A DNA stretch of 64,000 nt from Paracoccus sp. SMMA_5_TC. GTDB taxonomy: Bacteria; Pseudomonadota; Alphaproteobacteria; Rhodobacterales; Rhodobacteraceae. This document shows positions 1-8,488 of this stretch, in pieces. The notes under the pieces are model-generated. The model did no database searches. It saw only the letters and a program-made list of their open reading frames with translations, and was not told the origin of the DNA. The position numbers were made by a program, and so were the translations under genes. The stretch lies in NCBI RefSeq assembly GCF_009696685.2, contig NZ_CP102355.1, positions 1,661,501 to 1,725,500 on the forward strand, read 5' to 3'. How positions within the stretch are numbered: the stretch's first letter is position 1; every line of letters begins with the position of its first letter.

Positions 1-696
1 ACGCCCATGCCCAATGCCGAACAGGCCGCCGAGAACGCCGCCGCCACCGCGGAAACCGCAGCCGAGAACGCTGCCGAGGCGGCGGAAACCGCTGCTGACG
101 AAGCCGGCGCCGCCGCCACCCAGGCCGCGGACGACGCCGCCGCCGCTGCCGACACGGCTGCGGATGCAGCGGCGACTGCGGCCGACAATGCCGCGAATGC
201 CGCCGCCGGCATGGGCGAAGCGGCCGCCGAGAACGCTGCCGACGCGGCCGATGCCGCGGCCGATGCGGCTTCGGATGCTGCGGATGCCGCAAATGACGCT
301 GCCGCGGCCGCGCCGGTGACGCCGCCCGATGTGAATCCGCCGGCGATTTCCGAGGCCGAGCCCGGAATGCTGTCCAGCTGGTTGACCGGCCGCCATATCT
401 GGACCACGAACCAACCGTCCTCGACGGCCTGGGTCGATCCTGCCGTGACCGAACGTCCCGCGGATTGGCAGGATATTGCCAAGGTCAACGACATTGTTCT
501 GGACGATTCGGGCCAGCTGGTCGGCTATGTCGCCGATATCGGCGGCTTCCTGGGCATTGGCGCCAAGAAGGTGCTGCTGGGTGCCGATGCGATTCACCTG
601 ATCACGGTGGGCAACGACACCTTCTTCGCCACCAACTACACCAAGGAAGAACTGCAGGCTCTGCCGGATTTCGACGAAAAGACGGTTCGGAAATAA
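1..696 (+). CDS. Alanine-rich PRC-barrel protein, 5' end outside window
   Basis: The reading frame is open at the left edge, so the true start and any signal peptide probably lie upstream; the first internal ATG is at 7. Roughly the first 100 residues are almost only Ala with Asp, Glu, Asn and Thr (blocks such as AAENAADAADAAADAA) and contain no Lys or Arg. This predicts a long acidic amphipathic helix or coiled coil. After a Pro-rich hinge (around residues 103-113), the last 110 residues look like a PRC-barrel domain, with IAKVNDIVLDDSGQLVGYVADIGGFLG as the typical core split over its strands. PRC-barrels are small beta folds that bind RNA or partner proteins, and they are common in secreted or periplasmic proteins of alphaproteobacteria. 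Function is unknown. The alanine-rich part could be a spacer, or an envelope or desiccation-related helix. Confidence 0.75.
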   Translation, partial: TPMPNAEQAAENAAATAETAAENAAEAAETAADEAGAAATQAADDAAAAADTAADAAATAADNAANAAAGMGEAAAENAADAADAAADAASDAADAANDAAAAAPVTPPDVNPPAISEAEPGMLSSWLTGRHIWTTNQPSSTAWVDPAVTERPADWQDIAKVNDIVLDDSGQLVGYVADIGGFLGIGAKKVLLGADAIHLITVGNDTFFATNYTKEELQALPDFDEKTVRK

Positions 697-727
697 CCTT
701 GATTTTCAATATCCATGGATTGAACGG

Positions 728-758
728 GGGCGCCTTGCCGGGCGCCCTCGGCTTTTTT
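728..758 (+). terminator. Rho-independent terminator after the PRC-barrel gene
   Basis: A 7-bp GC stem (728-734 with 741-747) and a 6-base loop are followed within six bases by six T residues (753-758). It lies 32 bases after the stop codon and separates this gene from the tRNA genes. Confidence 0.75.
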
Positions 759-840
759 CCAAGATATGGTCTTGACGCCGCCTGCACCCGTGCGTAAACC
801 CCCTCGCACCCCGGACGGCGATCTGGGGAAAGTGGTCTGC

Positions 841-917
841 GCGGTTGTAGCTCAGTTGGTTAGAGTACCGGCCTGTCACGCCGGGGGTCGCGGGTTCGAG
901 CCCCGTCAACCGCGCCA
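841..917 (+). tRNA. tRNA-Asp (anticodon GTC), copy 1
   Basis: This is a 77-base cloverleaf with a perfect 7-bp acceptor stem (gcggttg with caaccgc), discriminator G and an encoded CCA end. The D-arm is agctcagttggttaga, the anticodon loop reads ctGTCac, and the T-arm contains gggttcgagcccc. The GTC anticodon decodes Asp GAC/GAT. An identical second copy starts 29 bases downstream. Confidence 0.96.
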
Positions 918-946
918 CCACCTTAAGATATCGCCGGAAAAGATGC

Positions 947-1023
947 GCGGTTGTAGCTCAGTTGGTTAGAGTACCGGCCTGTCACGCCGGGGGTCGCGGG
1001 TTCGAGCCCCGTCAACCGCGCCA
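947..1023 (+). tRNA. tRNA-Asp (anticodon GTC), copy 2
   Basis: All 77 bases are identical to the first tRNA-Asp, and so are the three bases in front of it (838-840 and 944-946). It also carries the encoded CCA. The 29-base spacer has no promoter-like break, so the two are probably co-transcribed and processed. This is a recent or gene-converted tandem duplication. Confidence 0.96.
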
Positions 1024-1152
1024 ATTTTCCCGCAAACGATGCCGGGCGCCCCAGTGGCGCCTTTATCATTTTCCAGCCCCGCCAATCGCTTCGCCAGGGC
1101 TTTTCAAGCCGTCTCATTTCCCTATGCTGACCCCCAAAGGACGGAGGACGCC

Positions 1153-1617
1153 ATGGCACGGGGAATCGATTACGGCGGAATGATGCACCGCGCCATGCAG
1201 CGGCTGATCGCCGATGTGCTGCAAGAGGTCGCCCGGCATGGGTTGCCTGGCGAGCACCATTTCTTCATCACCTTCGACACGCGCGACCCTGATGTCGAAA
1301 TGGCCGACTGGCTGCGCCAGCGCTATCCCGAGGAAATGACCATCGTCATCCAGCATTGGTTCGAAAACCTCGAGGTGGACGAGGACGGGTTCCGCATCAC
1401 GCTGAACTTCGGCAATTCGCCCGAACCGCTGGCAATTCCGTTCAGGGCGCTGCGCACCTTTGTCGATCCTTCGGTCGAATTCGGCCTGCGCTTTGAAAAT
1501 CACGAGGAAGACCTCGACGAGGACGAATCCCCCGAGGACGATCCCGAAGAGGATCCTTCGGATGACAGCCCCAAGGGCGGGGCCGAGGTGGTCAGCCTGG
1601 ACAAGTGGCGGAAGTAG
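1153..1617 (+). CDS. sspB: SspB-family ClpXP adaptor
   Basis: The 154-residue protein matches the alphaproteobacterial SspB family, which delivers ssrA-tagged and other substrates to the ClpXP protease. Residues 1-115 form the substrate-binding domain (HHFFITFDT, IVIQHWFENL, ITLNFGN, IPFRAL). They are followed by a very acidic linker of about 30 residues (Asp/Glu/Pro/Ser). The end, VVSLDKWRK, is the likely ClpX-docking tail: in SspB proteins a short basic/hydrophobic C-terminal motif binds the ClpX zinc domain. An in-frame start further upstream at 1039 is rejected because the ATG at 1153 has a ggagg ribosome site and gives the usual family length. It sits in front of fumC, a pairing seen in related genomes. 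Confidence 0.9.
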   Translation: MARGIDYGGMMHRAMQRLIADVLQEVARHGLPGEHHFFITFDTRDPDVEMADWLRQRYPEEMTIVIQHWFENLEVDEDGFRITLNFGNSPEPLAIPFRALRTFVDPSVEFGLRFENHEEDLDEDESPEDDPEEDPSDDSPKGGAEVVSLDKWRK

Positions 1618-1703
1618 CGGCGATTTCCGCATACCACGGCATACCGATTGCGAATCCCCACCGTTCTGCCTAGAACCCCACAAGATCGTGAGGGAGCAAT
1701 GTC

Positions 1704-3101
<1,398 letters not shown>

Positions 3102-3107
3102 TCGGGA

Positions 3108-3296
3108 ATGGCCGACAAGGTCATCAATCTGCGGGCGGCGCGCAAGGCGGCCGCCCGCGATGCCGCCCGGCGCCAGGGCGACGAGAACGCCGCCCGCTTT
3201 GGCCGCAGCAAGGCTCAGAAACAGGCCGAACAGCAGGCGCTTGACCGCGCGCGCCTGCATCTGGATCAGCACCGGCGCGACAGGGACGATGATTGA
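3108..3296 (+). CDS. DUF4169 small basic protein
   Basis: A 62-residue protein that is very rich in Arg, Ala, Lys and Gln. It opens with VINLRAARKAAAR, the conserved start of the DUF4169 family of small alphaproteobacterial proteins, and should be one long charged helix. It begins six bases after the fumC stop, and its last 8 bases overlap the next gene, which implies translational coupling. Function is unknown. The composition would allow nucleic-acid or ribosome binding, but this is inference only. Confidence 0.8.
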   Translation: MADKVINLRAARKAAARDAARRQGDENAARFGRSKAQKQAEQQALDRARLHLDQHRRDRDDD

Positions 3297-3561
3297 CCGC
3301 CCGCCGCGTCCGCTGCCGCCGATGTCGGCACCCGGCAAACGGTCGGTGACGATCGGCGGCCATCGCACCTCGGTCAGTCTCGAGGATGGGTTCTGGCACG
3401 AACTGGGACGGATCGCGCGCCGCGAGGGCATGACCACTGCCGCGCTGATTGCCGCCATCGACGGCGTTCGTCCGCCGCAGGTGGGGCTGGCGACGGCGCT
3501 GCGGCTTTATGTGCTGGAGGATCTGCGCCAAATGCTTGCAGCGCAGGACCGGGCTGACTAA
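3289..3561 (+). CDS. Ribbon-helix-helix domain protein
   Basis: The start ATG at 3289 lies inside the end of the DUF4169 gene (8-base overlap) and gives 90 residues; a longer in-frame version starting earlier is less plausible. The core [20 protein letters not shown] and the following two helices ([20 protein letters not shown]) fit the RHH_4 ribbon-helix-helix fold, a dimeric DNA-binding domain in which the beta strand reads the operator. No toxin gene is adjacent, so an antitoxin role is not supported. It may regulate the fumC neighbourhood. Target unknown. Confidence 0.8.
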   Translation: MIDRPPRPLPPMSAPGKRSVTIGGHRTSVSLEDGFWHELGRIARREGMTTAALIAAIDGVRPPQVGLATALRLYVLEDLRQMLAAQDRAD

Positions 3562-3596
3562 AAGCCGCTGCACAGATCCAGAATTTGGGATATATC

Positions 3597-4337
3597 ATGG
3601 CAGGCCATAGCAAATGGGCCAATATTCAGCATCGCAAAGGCAAGCAGGACAAGCTGCGCTCGAAGCTGTTTTCTAAACTGGCCAAGGAAATCACCGTCGC
3701 CGCAAAGCTGGGCGACCCCGATCCCGACAAGAACCCGCGTCTGCGTCTGGCGGTCAAGGAGGCCAAGTCGAACTCCATGCCCAAGGACGTGATCGATCGC
3801 GCGATCAAGAAATCCCAGGGCGGCGATGCGGAAAACTACGATGAAATCCGCTATGAAGGTTACGGCCCCAACGGTATCGCGATCATTGTCGAGGCGATGA
3901 CCGACAACCGCAACCGCACCGCCTCGAACGTGCGCAGCTATTTCACCAAATACGGCGGCGACCTGGGCCAGACCGGATCGGTCAGCTTCATGTTCGATCG
4001 CAAGGGCGAGATCCTGTATCCCGCCAGCGCCGGGGATGCCGATACGGTGATGATGGCCGCGATCGAGGCTGGCGCCGAAGACGTGGAAAGCGACGAGGAT
4101 GGGCATTGGATCTATACCTCGGACACCGACCTGGCCGAGGTGGCGAATGCGCTGGAATCCAGTCTGGGCGAATCCGAACATGCCAAGCTGATCTGGAAAC
4201 CGCAGGCGCCCACGCAGATCGATCTGGAAACCGCGCAGAAGCTGATGAAGCTGATCGACGCACTGGAAGAGGATGACGACGTCCAGACCGTCACCGGAAA
4301 TTTCGACATTCCCGACGACGTCGCCGCCCAGCTGTAG
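3597..4337 (+). CDS. yebC: YebC/PmpR-family protein (TACO1-like)
   Basis: A 246-residue member of the YebC family, with the diagnostic N-terminus [18 protein letters not shown] and the later block [15 protein letters not shown]. Members were annotated as transcriptional regulators. Current work on the family places them at the ribosome, helping translation of difficult (for example proline-rich) stretches, as TACO1 does in mitochondria. The ATG at 3597 is chosen over an upstream TTG at 3585 because the conserved MAGHSKW starts there. A terminator follows, inside the tail of the convergent argP gene. Confidence 0.95.
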   Translation: MAGHSKWANIQHRKGKQDKLRSKLFSKLAKEITVAAKLGDPDPDKNPRLRLAVKEAKSNSMPKDVIDRAIKKSQGGDAENYDEIRYEGYGPNGIAIIVEAMTDNRNRTASNVRSYFTKYGGDLGQTGSVSFMFDRKGEILYPASAGDADTVMMAAIEAGAEDVESDEDGHWIYTSDTDLAEVANALESSLGESEHAKLIWKPQAPTQIDLETAQKLMKLIDALEEDDDVQTVTGNFDIPDDVAAQL

Positions 4338-4361
4338 CTTCGGGCCAGGAACCGACCGTCA

Positions 4362-5234
4362 TCAGGGCCGCAGCAGTTCTGCTGCGGCTTTTTGTCTGAT
4401 GGCGGCGGTCAGCGGGGCCAGTGCCGGTGCCATGGCGCGCTGGACGTGCCAGTATAATGGAATATCCAGCGGCAGATCGGGAAGCAGGGGCACCAGCCGC
4501 CCCTGATCCAGCGCCGGTTGCGCCATGGTTTCGGGCACCATGCCCCAGCCCAGCCCAAGTTCGACTGCGCGGGCGAAAGCTTCGGATGAGGGAATGGTGT
4601 GGCCGGTCGGATGCAGTCGTCGGCCGGTGGCCAGCTGCGCCCAGCGTGCCTGCGCAGCGTCCTTCATGTTGAAGATGATGGCCGGGGCGCGGCTCAGGCT
4701 GGCTTCGGTCAGACCTTGCGCGAAGTGCCTGGTGACGAACTCCGGCGTCGCCAGCGCCAGATAGCGCATATGGCCCAGCGCATGCACGTCGCAGCCCGGC
4801 ACAGGATCGGCAACGGAGCTGATCGCGGCCGCCACCTCGCCCCGGCGCAGCCACTCGCGGGCGTGGTCCTGATCGTCCACCACCAGATCGTATAGCACCG
4901 CCAGCGCCTGCATCACCGGCGGGAACCAGGTGGCCAGGCTGTCGGCATTCACCGCCAGGCGCAGCATTGCCGGTCCCGTCTGCGGACGCAGGCCGGCGTC
5001 CAGGGTGGATTCCAGCAACCGCACCTGATCCAGATGCTGCATCAGCCGCAGCCCGATCTCCGTGCCGGTCGCCGGCGGGCCGCGATGGATCAGCACCTGG
5101 CCCAGGCGCTCTTCCAGGCTGCGGATGCGTTGCGACACCGCCGAGGGTGTGATCCCCAAGGCGGCAGCAGCGGCATCGAAGCTGCCGCGGCGGATGATTT
5201 CGGCAAGAGCGGTCAGGGCCTGATAGTCAAGCAT
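4362..5234 (-). CDS. argP: LysR-family regulator, ArgP/LysG type
   Basis: A 290-residue LysR-type regulator. The N-terminal winged helix-turn-helix (SFDAAAAALGITPSAVSQRI, residues 19-38) is followed by an effector-binding domain. Its divergent position next to an ArgO/LysE exporter identifies it as the ArgP/LysG type, which switches on export of Arg or Lys when these amino acids (or their analogues) accumulate. The ATG at 5234 is preferred to an in-frame TTG two codons upstream. A dyad at 5255-5272 in the shared promoter is a candidate binding site. Confidence 0.88.
   Translation of the reverse strand: MLDYQALTALAEIIRRGSFDAAAAALGITPSAVSQRIRSLEERLGQVLIHRGPPATGTEIGLRLMQHLDQVRLLESTLDAGLRPQTGPAMLRLAVNADSLATWFPPVMQALAVLYDLVVDDQDHAREWLRRGEVAAAISSVADPVPGCDVHALGHMRYLALATPEFVTRHFAQGLTEASLSRAPAIIFNMKDAAQARWAQLATGRRLHPTGHTIPSSEAFARAVELGLGWGMVPETMAQPALDQGRLVPLLPDLPLDIPLYWHVQRAMAPALAPLTAAIRQKAAAELLRP
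4367..4394 (+). terminator. Rho-independent terminator of yebC, inside the argP 3' end
   Basis: A perfect 10-bp stem (GCCGCAGCAG at 4367-4376 with its complement at 4379-4388) and a 2-base loop are followed by five T residues. On the plus strand it ends yebC transcripts. The same bases encode the last residues (LLRP region) of argP on the minus strand. Confidence 0.8.
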
Positions 5235-5254
5235 TAGCAAAACTTAATCTGAAC

Positions 5255-5272
5255 GACAATTTTGAATTTGTC
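5255..5272. promoter_or_regulatory. Candidate ArgP operator between argP and argO
   Basis: An imperfect dyad, GACAA-N8-TTGTC, sits in the AT-rich 81-base gap between the divergent argP and argO genes. LysR-type regulators usually bind AT-rich dyads in exactly this position. It was assigned by position and symmetry only. Confidence 0.45.
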
Positions 5273-5315
5273 TTAACGGTATCGAGATGACAACAACGGC
5301 CGCAAGGGGGTCGTC

Positions 5316-5915
5316 ATGCACAGTTATCTTGCCGGAATGGGCACCAGCCTGTCCCTGATCGTGGCCATCGGGGCGCAGAATGCCTTTGTCCTGAAACAGG
5401 GTTTGATGCGGGCGCATGTGCTGGCGGTATGCCTGTTCTGTGCGCTGTCGGATGCCCTGCTGATCTCAGCCGGCGTGATGGGCGCGGGCGCGCTGGCCGC
5501 GCAGGCGCCGGGTGTGATGGCGGCGATGCGCTGGGGCGGGGTCGTGTTCCTGCTGGCCTATGGCGCGCGGGCCTTTGGCGCGGCCTGGCGCGGCGGCGAT
5601 GCGTTGCGGGCCGGGCCGGGGCGGGCGACGGGTCTGGCGAGCACCTTGGCGGTGCTTGCAGCGCTGACCTGGCTGAACCCGCATGTCTGGCTGGATACGG
5701 TGGTGCTGATGGGCTCGATCTCGGCCAGTTGGCCGGACAAGCCCGCCTTTCTGCTGGGGGCGGTCACGGGATCGGTCCTGTTCTTCTTTGCGCTGGGCTA
5801 TGGGGCGCGGCTGCTGGCGCCGCTATTTGCGCGGCCGGGCGCGTGGCGGGTTCTGGACGCGATGGTGGGTGTGGTGATGTGGACCATCGCGCTGGGGCTG
5901 ATCCTGCACGGCTAA
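5316..5915 (+). CDS. argO: LysE/ArgO-family amino-acid exporter
   Basis: A 199-residue inner-membrane protein with about six hydrophobic segments. It starts with GMGTSLSLIVAIGAQNAFVLKQG, the typical first helix of LysE/ArgO (quoted in part: AIGAQNAFVLKQG at residues 17-29). The NPHVWLDTVVLMGS loop near residue 125 is another family hallmark. It exports arginine and/or lysine using the membrane potential. It is transcribed divergently from argP, its likely activator. Whether Arg or Lys is the main substrate cannot be read from the sequence. Confidence 0.9.
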   Translation: MHSYLAGMGTSLSLIVAIGAQNAFVLKQGLMRAHVLAVCLFCALSDALLISAGVMGAGALAAQAPGVMAAMRWGGVVFLLAYGARAFGAAWRGGDALRAGPGRATGLASTLAVLAALTWLNPHVWLDTVVLMGSISASWPDKPAFLLGAVTGSVLFFFALGYGARLLAPLFARPGAWRVLDAMVGVVMWTIALGLILHG

Positions 5916-5952
5916 GCTTGCACCTGCGGTCAATCCCGGTCACGACTGTGGC

Positions 5953-6864
5953 ATGACCGCAGTCGCGCCCAGCACACGCCAGGACATCATCGGCATCCTG
6001 TGGATGCTGACGGCGGGACTGTGTTTCGTGGCCGTCAACGGCACGGTGCGCTGGCTGGGTCAGGCGCTACCCGCCGCCGAGGGTGCCTTTATCCGCTTTG
6101 CCTTTGGTCTGCTGTTTCTGCTGCCGGTGCTGCGGCCCACGCAGTTGCGCGGCTTTTCGCCGCGAATCTGGCGGCTGTTCATCCTGCGCGGCGCGCTGCA
6201 TGTGCTGGCGGTGATCCTGTGGTTCTTTGCCATGGCCCGGATTCCGGTGGCCGAGGTGACCGCCATCGGCTTTCTGAACCCGATCGTGGTCACGCTGGGC
6301 GCCGCGTTGCTGATGGGCGAACGCATCTCATGGCGGCGGGGCCTGGCCATTCTGGTGGCTCTGGCCGGTGCGATGGTGGTGCTGCGCCCCGGTTTTCGCG
6401 AGCTTGCGCCCGGCCATCTGGCGCAGCTGGGCGCCTCTGTCACCTTTGGCGCCTCGTATCTGGTCGCAAAGCGCCTGTCCGAGCGGGTGCCGGCCAGCGT
6501 GGTGGTGGCGATGATGTCGCTGACCGTCTGTATCGGGCTGGCGCCCATTGCGGCCTTGAACTGGGTGGCGCCCAGCCTGCTGCAATGCGCGACCCTTGCC
6601 TGCACCGCGTTTTTCGCCACCGCCGGGCATTATGCGATGACGCGCGCCTTTGCCAGCGCGCCCCTGCAGGTGACCCAGCCGGTTACATTCCTGCAACTGA
6701 TCTGGGCCAGCCTGCTGGGCGCGCTGGTCTTTGCCGAGCCGGTGGACATCTGGGTGCTGGTGGGCGGCGCCATCATGATCGGCGCCATCAGTTATATCAC
6801 CTGGCGCGAGGCGCGCCTGCGGCGGGGCCCGATCACCCCGCCGCCGAACGCCACACGCGACTAG
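5953..6864 (+). CDS. EamA-family (DMT) transporter
   Basis: A 303-residue membrane protein with about ten hydrophobic helices in two EamA halves (about residues 10-140 and 150-285), the standard drug/metabolite transporter layout. The end of the first half has the typical NPIVVTLGAALLMGERISWRR pattern (in part: GAALLMGERISW). These proteins usually export metabolites or amino acids. The substrate is unknown. The gene overlaps the stop codon of the small minus-strand gene at 6861 tail to tail. Confidence 0.85.
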   Translation: MTAVAPSTRQDIIGILWMLTAGLCFVAVNGTVRWLGQALPAAEGAFIRFAFGLLFLLPVLRPTQLRGFSPRIWRLFILRGALHVLAVILWFFAMARIPVAEVTAIGFLNPIVVTLGAALLMGERISWRRGLAILVALAGAMVVLRPGFRELAPGHLAQLGASVTFGASYLVAKRLSERVPASVVVAMMSLTVCIGLAPIAALNWVAPSLLQCATLACTAFFATAGHYAMTRAFASAPLQVTQPVTFLQLIWASLLGALVFAEPVDIWVLVGGAIMIGAISYITWREARLRRGPITPPPNATRD

Positions 6865-7085
6865 CGCAGTTCCCAGGGCTGCGAGATCCGCGGCTGGGCC
6901 GGGTCCAGCCCGATGTCGCGCCGCAGATGCTCTGACAGGTGATCGACTGGCGGAGGTCGGTTTCGCCCCCGCCGCAGCGCCGCGCGCAGCAATTCACCCG
7001 TCACCCGCAGCAGGCCATGGGTGGCGATCAGTTCATCCAGAGGTGCGCGCAGATCCCGCGCGCGGGGCAGTTCGGACAGGGTCAT
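6861..7085 (-). CDS. Small hypothetical protein, DUF1127-like C-terminus
   Basis: A 74-residue basic protein. The C-terminal part, DHLSEHLRRDIGLDPAQPR, resembles the L-R-x-D-I-G-L tail of the short DUF1127 (YjiS-like) proteins that are abundant in Rhodobacterales. Some of those affect phosphate or C1 metabolism or RNA turnover. The ATG at 7085 is clear, and the stop overlaps the EamA gene by 4 bases on the opposite strand. Function unknown. Its reality is supported mainly by this tail motif. Confidence 0.6.
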   Translation of the reverse strand: MTLSELPRARDLRAPLDELIATHGLLRVTGELLRAALRRGRNRPPPVDHLSEHLRRDIGLDPAQPRISQPWELR

Positions 7086-7237
7086 GGAATCACGCCGCCG
7101 GCGATCGCCGGTCGGCCCCTTTTCAGATGGTTGAAAATGACGGCCATAGGCGCGCGTCGAGGCGCGGGCCGGTTGGACGTCGGGTCAGGGGGTGATCGGC
7201 GGGCCGGCCTGGCAGGCCACCGCTCGATCGGGTTCCG

Positions 7238-7324
7238 TCAGGCGCGCAGGGCGCCGTTTCGGCTGCTTCGCGAGGCGAAGATGCCGAACAGGGCTGCTGC
7301 CACAGCGGCGGTGTGCTTGCTCAT
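7238..7324 (-). CDS. Possible 28-residue peptide downstream of choV
   Basis: A short frame, MSKHTAAVAAALFGIFASRS then NGALRA, follows a purine-rich stretch (agaagggg) about 8 bases upstream of the ATG. It has one short hydrophobic segment and would be an N-terminal-helix mini-protein. It lies after the choV gene and a hairpin, on the same strand. There is no family match that I know, so it may be chance. Confidence 0.3.
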   Translation of the reverse strand: MSKHTAAVAAALFGIFASRSSRNGALRA

Positions 7325-7390
7325 GCCAGGGCCCCTTCTCTTGAGGTTGCGGAACAGGGGCTTGATAGGCACAGGCGCAGATTCGCCGCA

Positions 7391-7418
7391 ACCCGCCCGG
7401 CACAGGAACCGGGCGGGT
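7391..7418 (-). terminator. Strong hairpin after the choline ABC operon
   Basis: A perfect 10-bp stem, ACCCGCCCGG (7391-7400) with CCGGGCGGGT (7409-7418), and an 8-base loop lie 23 bases past the choV stop codon. No T-run follows on the minus strand, so it may protect the 3' end or act with Rho rather than terminate alone. Confidence 0.5.
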
Positions 7419-7441
7419 GATGGCGTTGCGGCAACAGGGGG

Positions 7442-8488
7442 TCAGGCGTGGTTTTCGACCGCGCCGCCGCGCTGGCGTTCGGCCACCAGCCGGCACAGGA
7501 TGCCCTGGCGGGTGACGCGCCCGCCGCCTTGCAGCGGCAGGGCATCGACACCGGTTTCGGTCATCATGCGGATCACGTCGCGCACGGCAGTCTCGCGGTC
7601 GATGGGGGTGCCGGCGGCGGGCTCGGCCTCGGCCATGTCCTCGGCGGTCAGCACCGCCAGCGGATTCATGTGTGCGACGAAGTCCTCGACATAGGCATCG
7701 ACGGGGTTGGCGATGATTTCGCGTGCGGTCCCGACCTGGACGATGCGCCCGCCCTCCATCAGCGCGATTCGGTTGCCGATGCGAAAGGCTTCGTCGAGAT
7801 CGTGGCTGACAAAGACGATGGTGCGGCGGAACCGTTCCTGCAGTTCCAGCAATTCGTCCTGCAACCGGTTGCGGATCAGCGGGTCCAGCGCCGAAAACGG
7901 CTCGTCCATCAGCAGGATGGGGGCTTCTGTGGCAAAGGCCCGTGCCAGGCCCACGCGCTGCTGCATGCCGCCGGACAGATCGCCCACCCGGCGGTCGGCC
8001 CATTCGGTGAGGTTCACGGTCGCCAGCTGCGCGTCCACCCGTTGGGCGCGCTCCGCCGCGGGGACGCCGGCCAGTTCCAGCCCCAGGCCGACGTTTTCGC
8101 GCACCGTGCGCCAGGGCAGCAGGCCGAATTGCTGAAACACCATGGCCACACGTTCGCGCCGCAGCCTGCGCAGCTCGGCGCTGCCGGCCTTGCTGACCGA
8201 GGCCATGCGGTCGCCGTCCCAGATGCGCACCTCGCCCCGGCAGACGGCATTGAGCCCGTTCACCGCCCGCAGCAGCGTGGACTTGCCCGAACCGCTGAGC
8301 CCCATCAGCACCAGGATCTCGCCCTCGCGCACGTTCAGCGAACAATTGTGGACGCCCAGCACCTGACCGGTCTCGGCCTTGATCGGACCGCGCGCCAGCC
8401 CCTGATCCATCAGCGGCAACGCGGCCTGCGGGTTGTCGCCAAAGACGATGTTCACATTGTCGAATTCGACGGCGTTGCGATCAGTCAT
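7442..8488 (-). CDS. choV: Choline ABC transporter ATPase
   Basis: A 348-residue ABC ATPase of the ProV/OpuAA/ChoV type. Visible motifs are Walker A GLSGSGKST, Q-loop FQQFGLLPWRTV, signature LSGGMQQRVGLARA and Walker B ILLMDEPFSALDP. A C-terminal segment of about 70 residues (TAVRDVIRMMTETGVDALPL) looks like a CBS-type sensor domain, as in quaternary-amine transporters that respond to ionic strength. The start at 8488 overlaps the choW stop by 8 bases; a longer in-frame start at 8557 would lie inside choW. With choX and choW, and next to betIBA, it imports choline as betaine precursor. Confidence 0.92.
   Translation of the reverse strand: MTDRNAVEFDNVNIVFGDNPQAALPLMDQGLARGPIKAETGQVLGVHNCSLNVREGEILVLMGLSGSGKSTLLRAVNGLNAVCRGEVRIWDGDRMASVSKAGSAELRRLRRERVAMVFQQFGLLPWRTVRENVGLGLELAGVPAAERAQRVDAQLATVNLTEWADRRVGDLSGGMQQRVGLARAFATEAPILLMDEPFSALDPLIRNRLQDELLELQERFRRTIVFVSHDLDEAFRIGNRIALMEGGRIVQVGTAREIIANPVDAYVEDFVAHMNPLAVLTAEDMAEAEPAAGTPIDRETAVRDVIRMMTETGVDALPLQGGGRVTRQGILCRLVAERQRGGAVENHA

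Noticed and set aside
838..1023. Integration (attachment) site at the tRNA-Asp genes
   Set aside because: Neither flank has an integrase, mobility genes or an atypical-composition segment. The duplication is only the tRNA.
3289..3561. Toxin-antitoxin system from the RHH gene and DUF4169 neighbour
   Set aside because: No toxin-like fold is visible. The partner is a small basic helix and the pair is attached to fumC, which favours a housekeeping or regulatory role.
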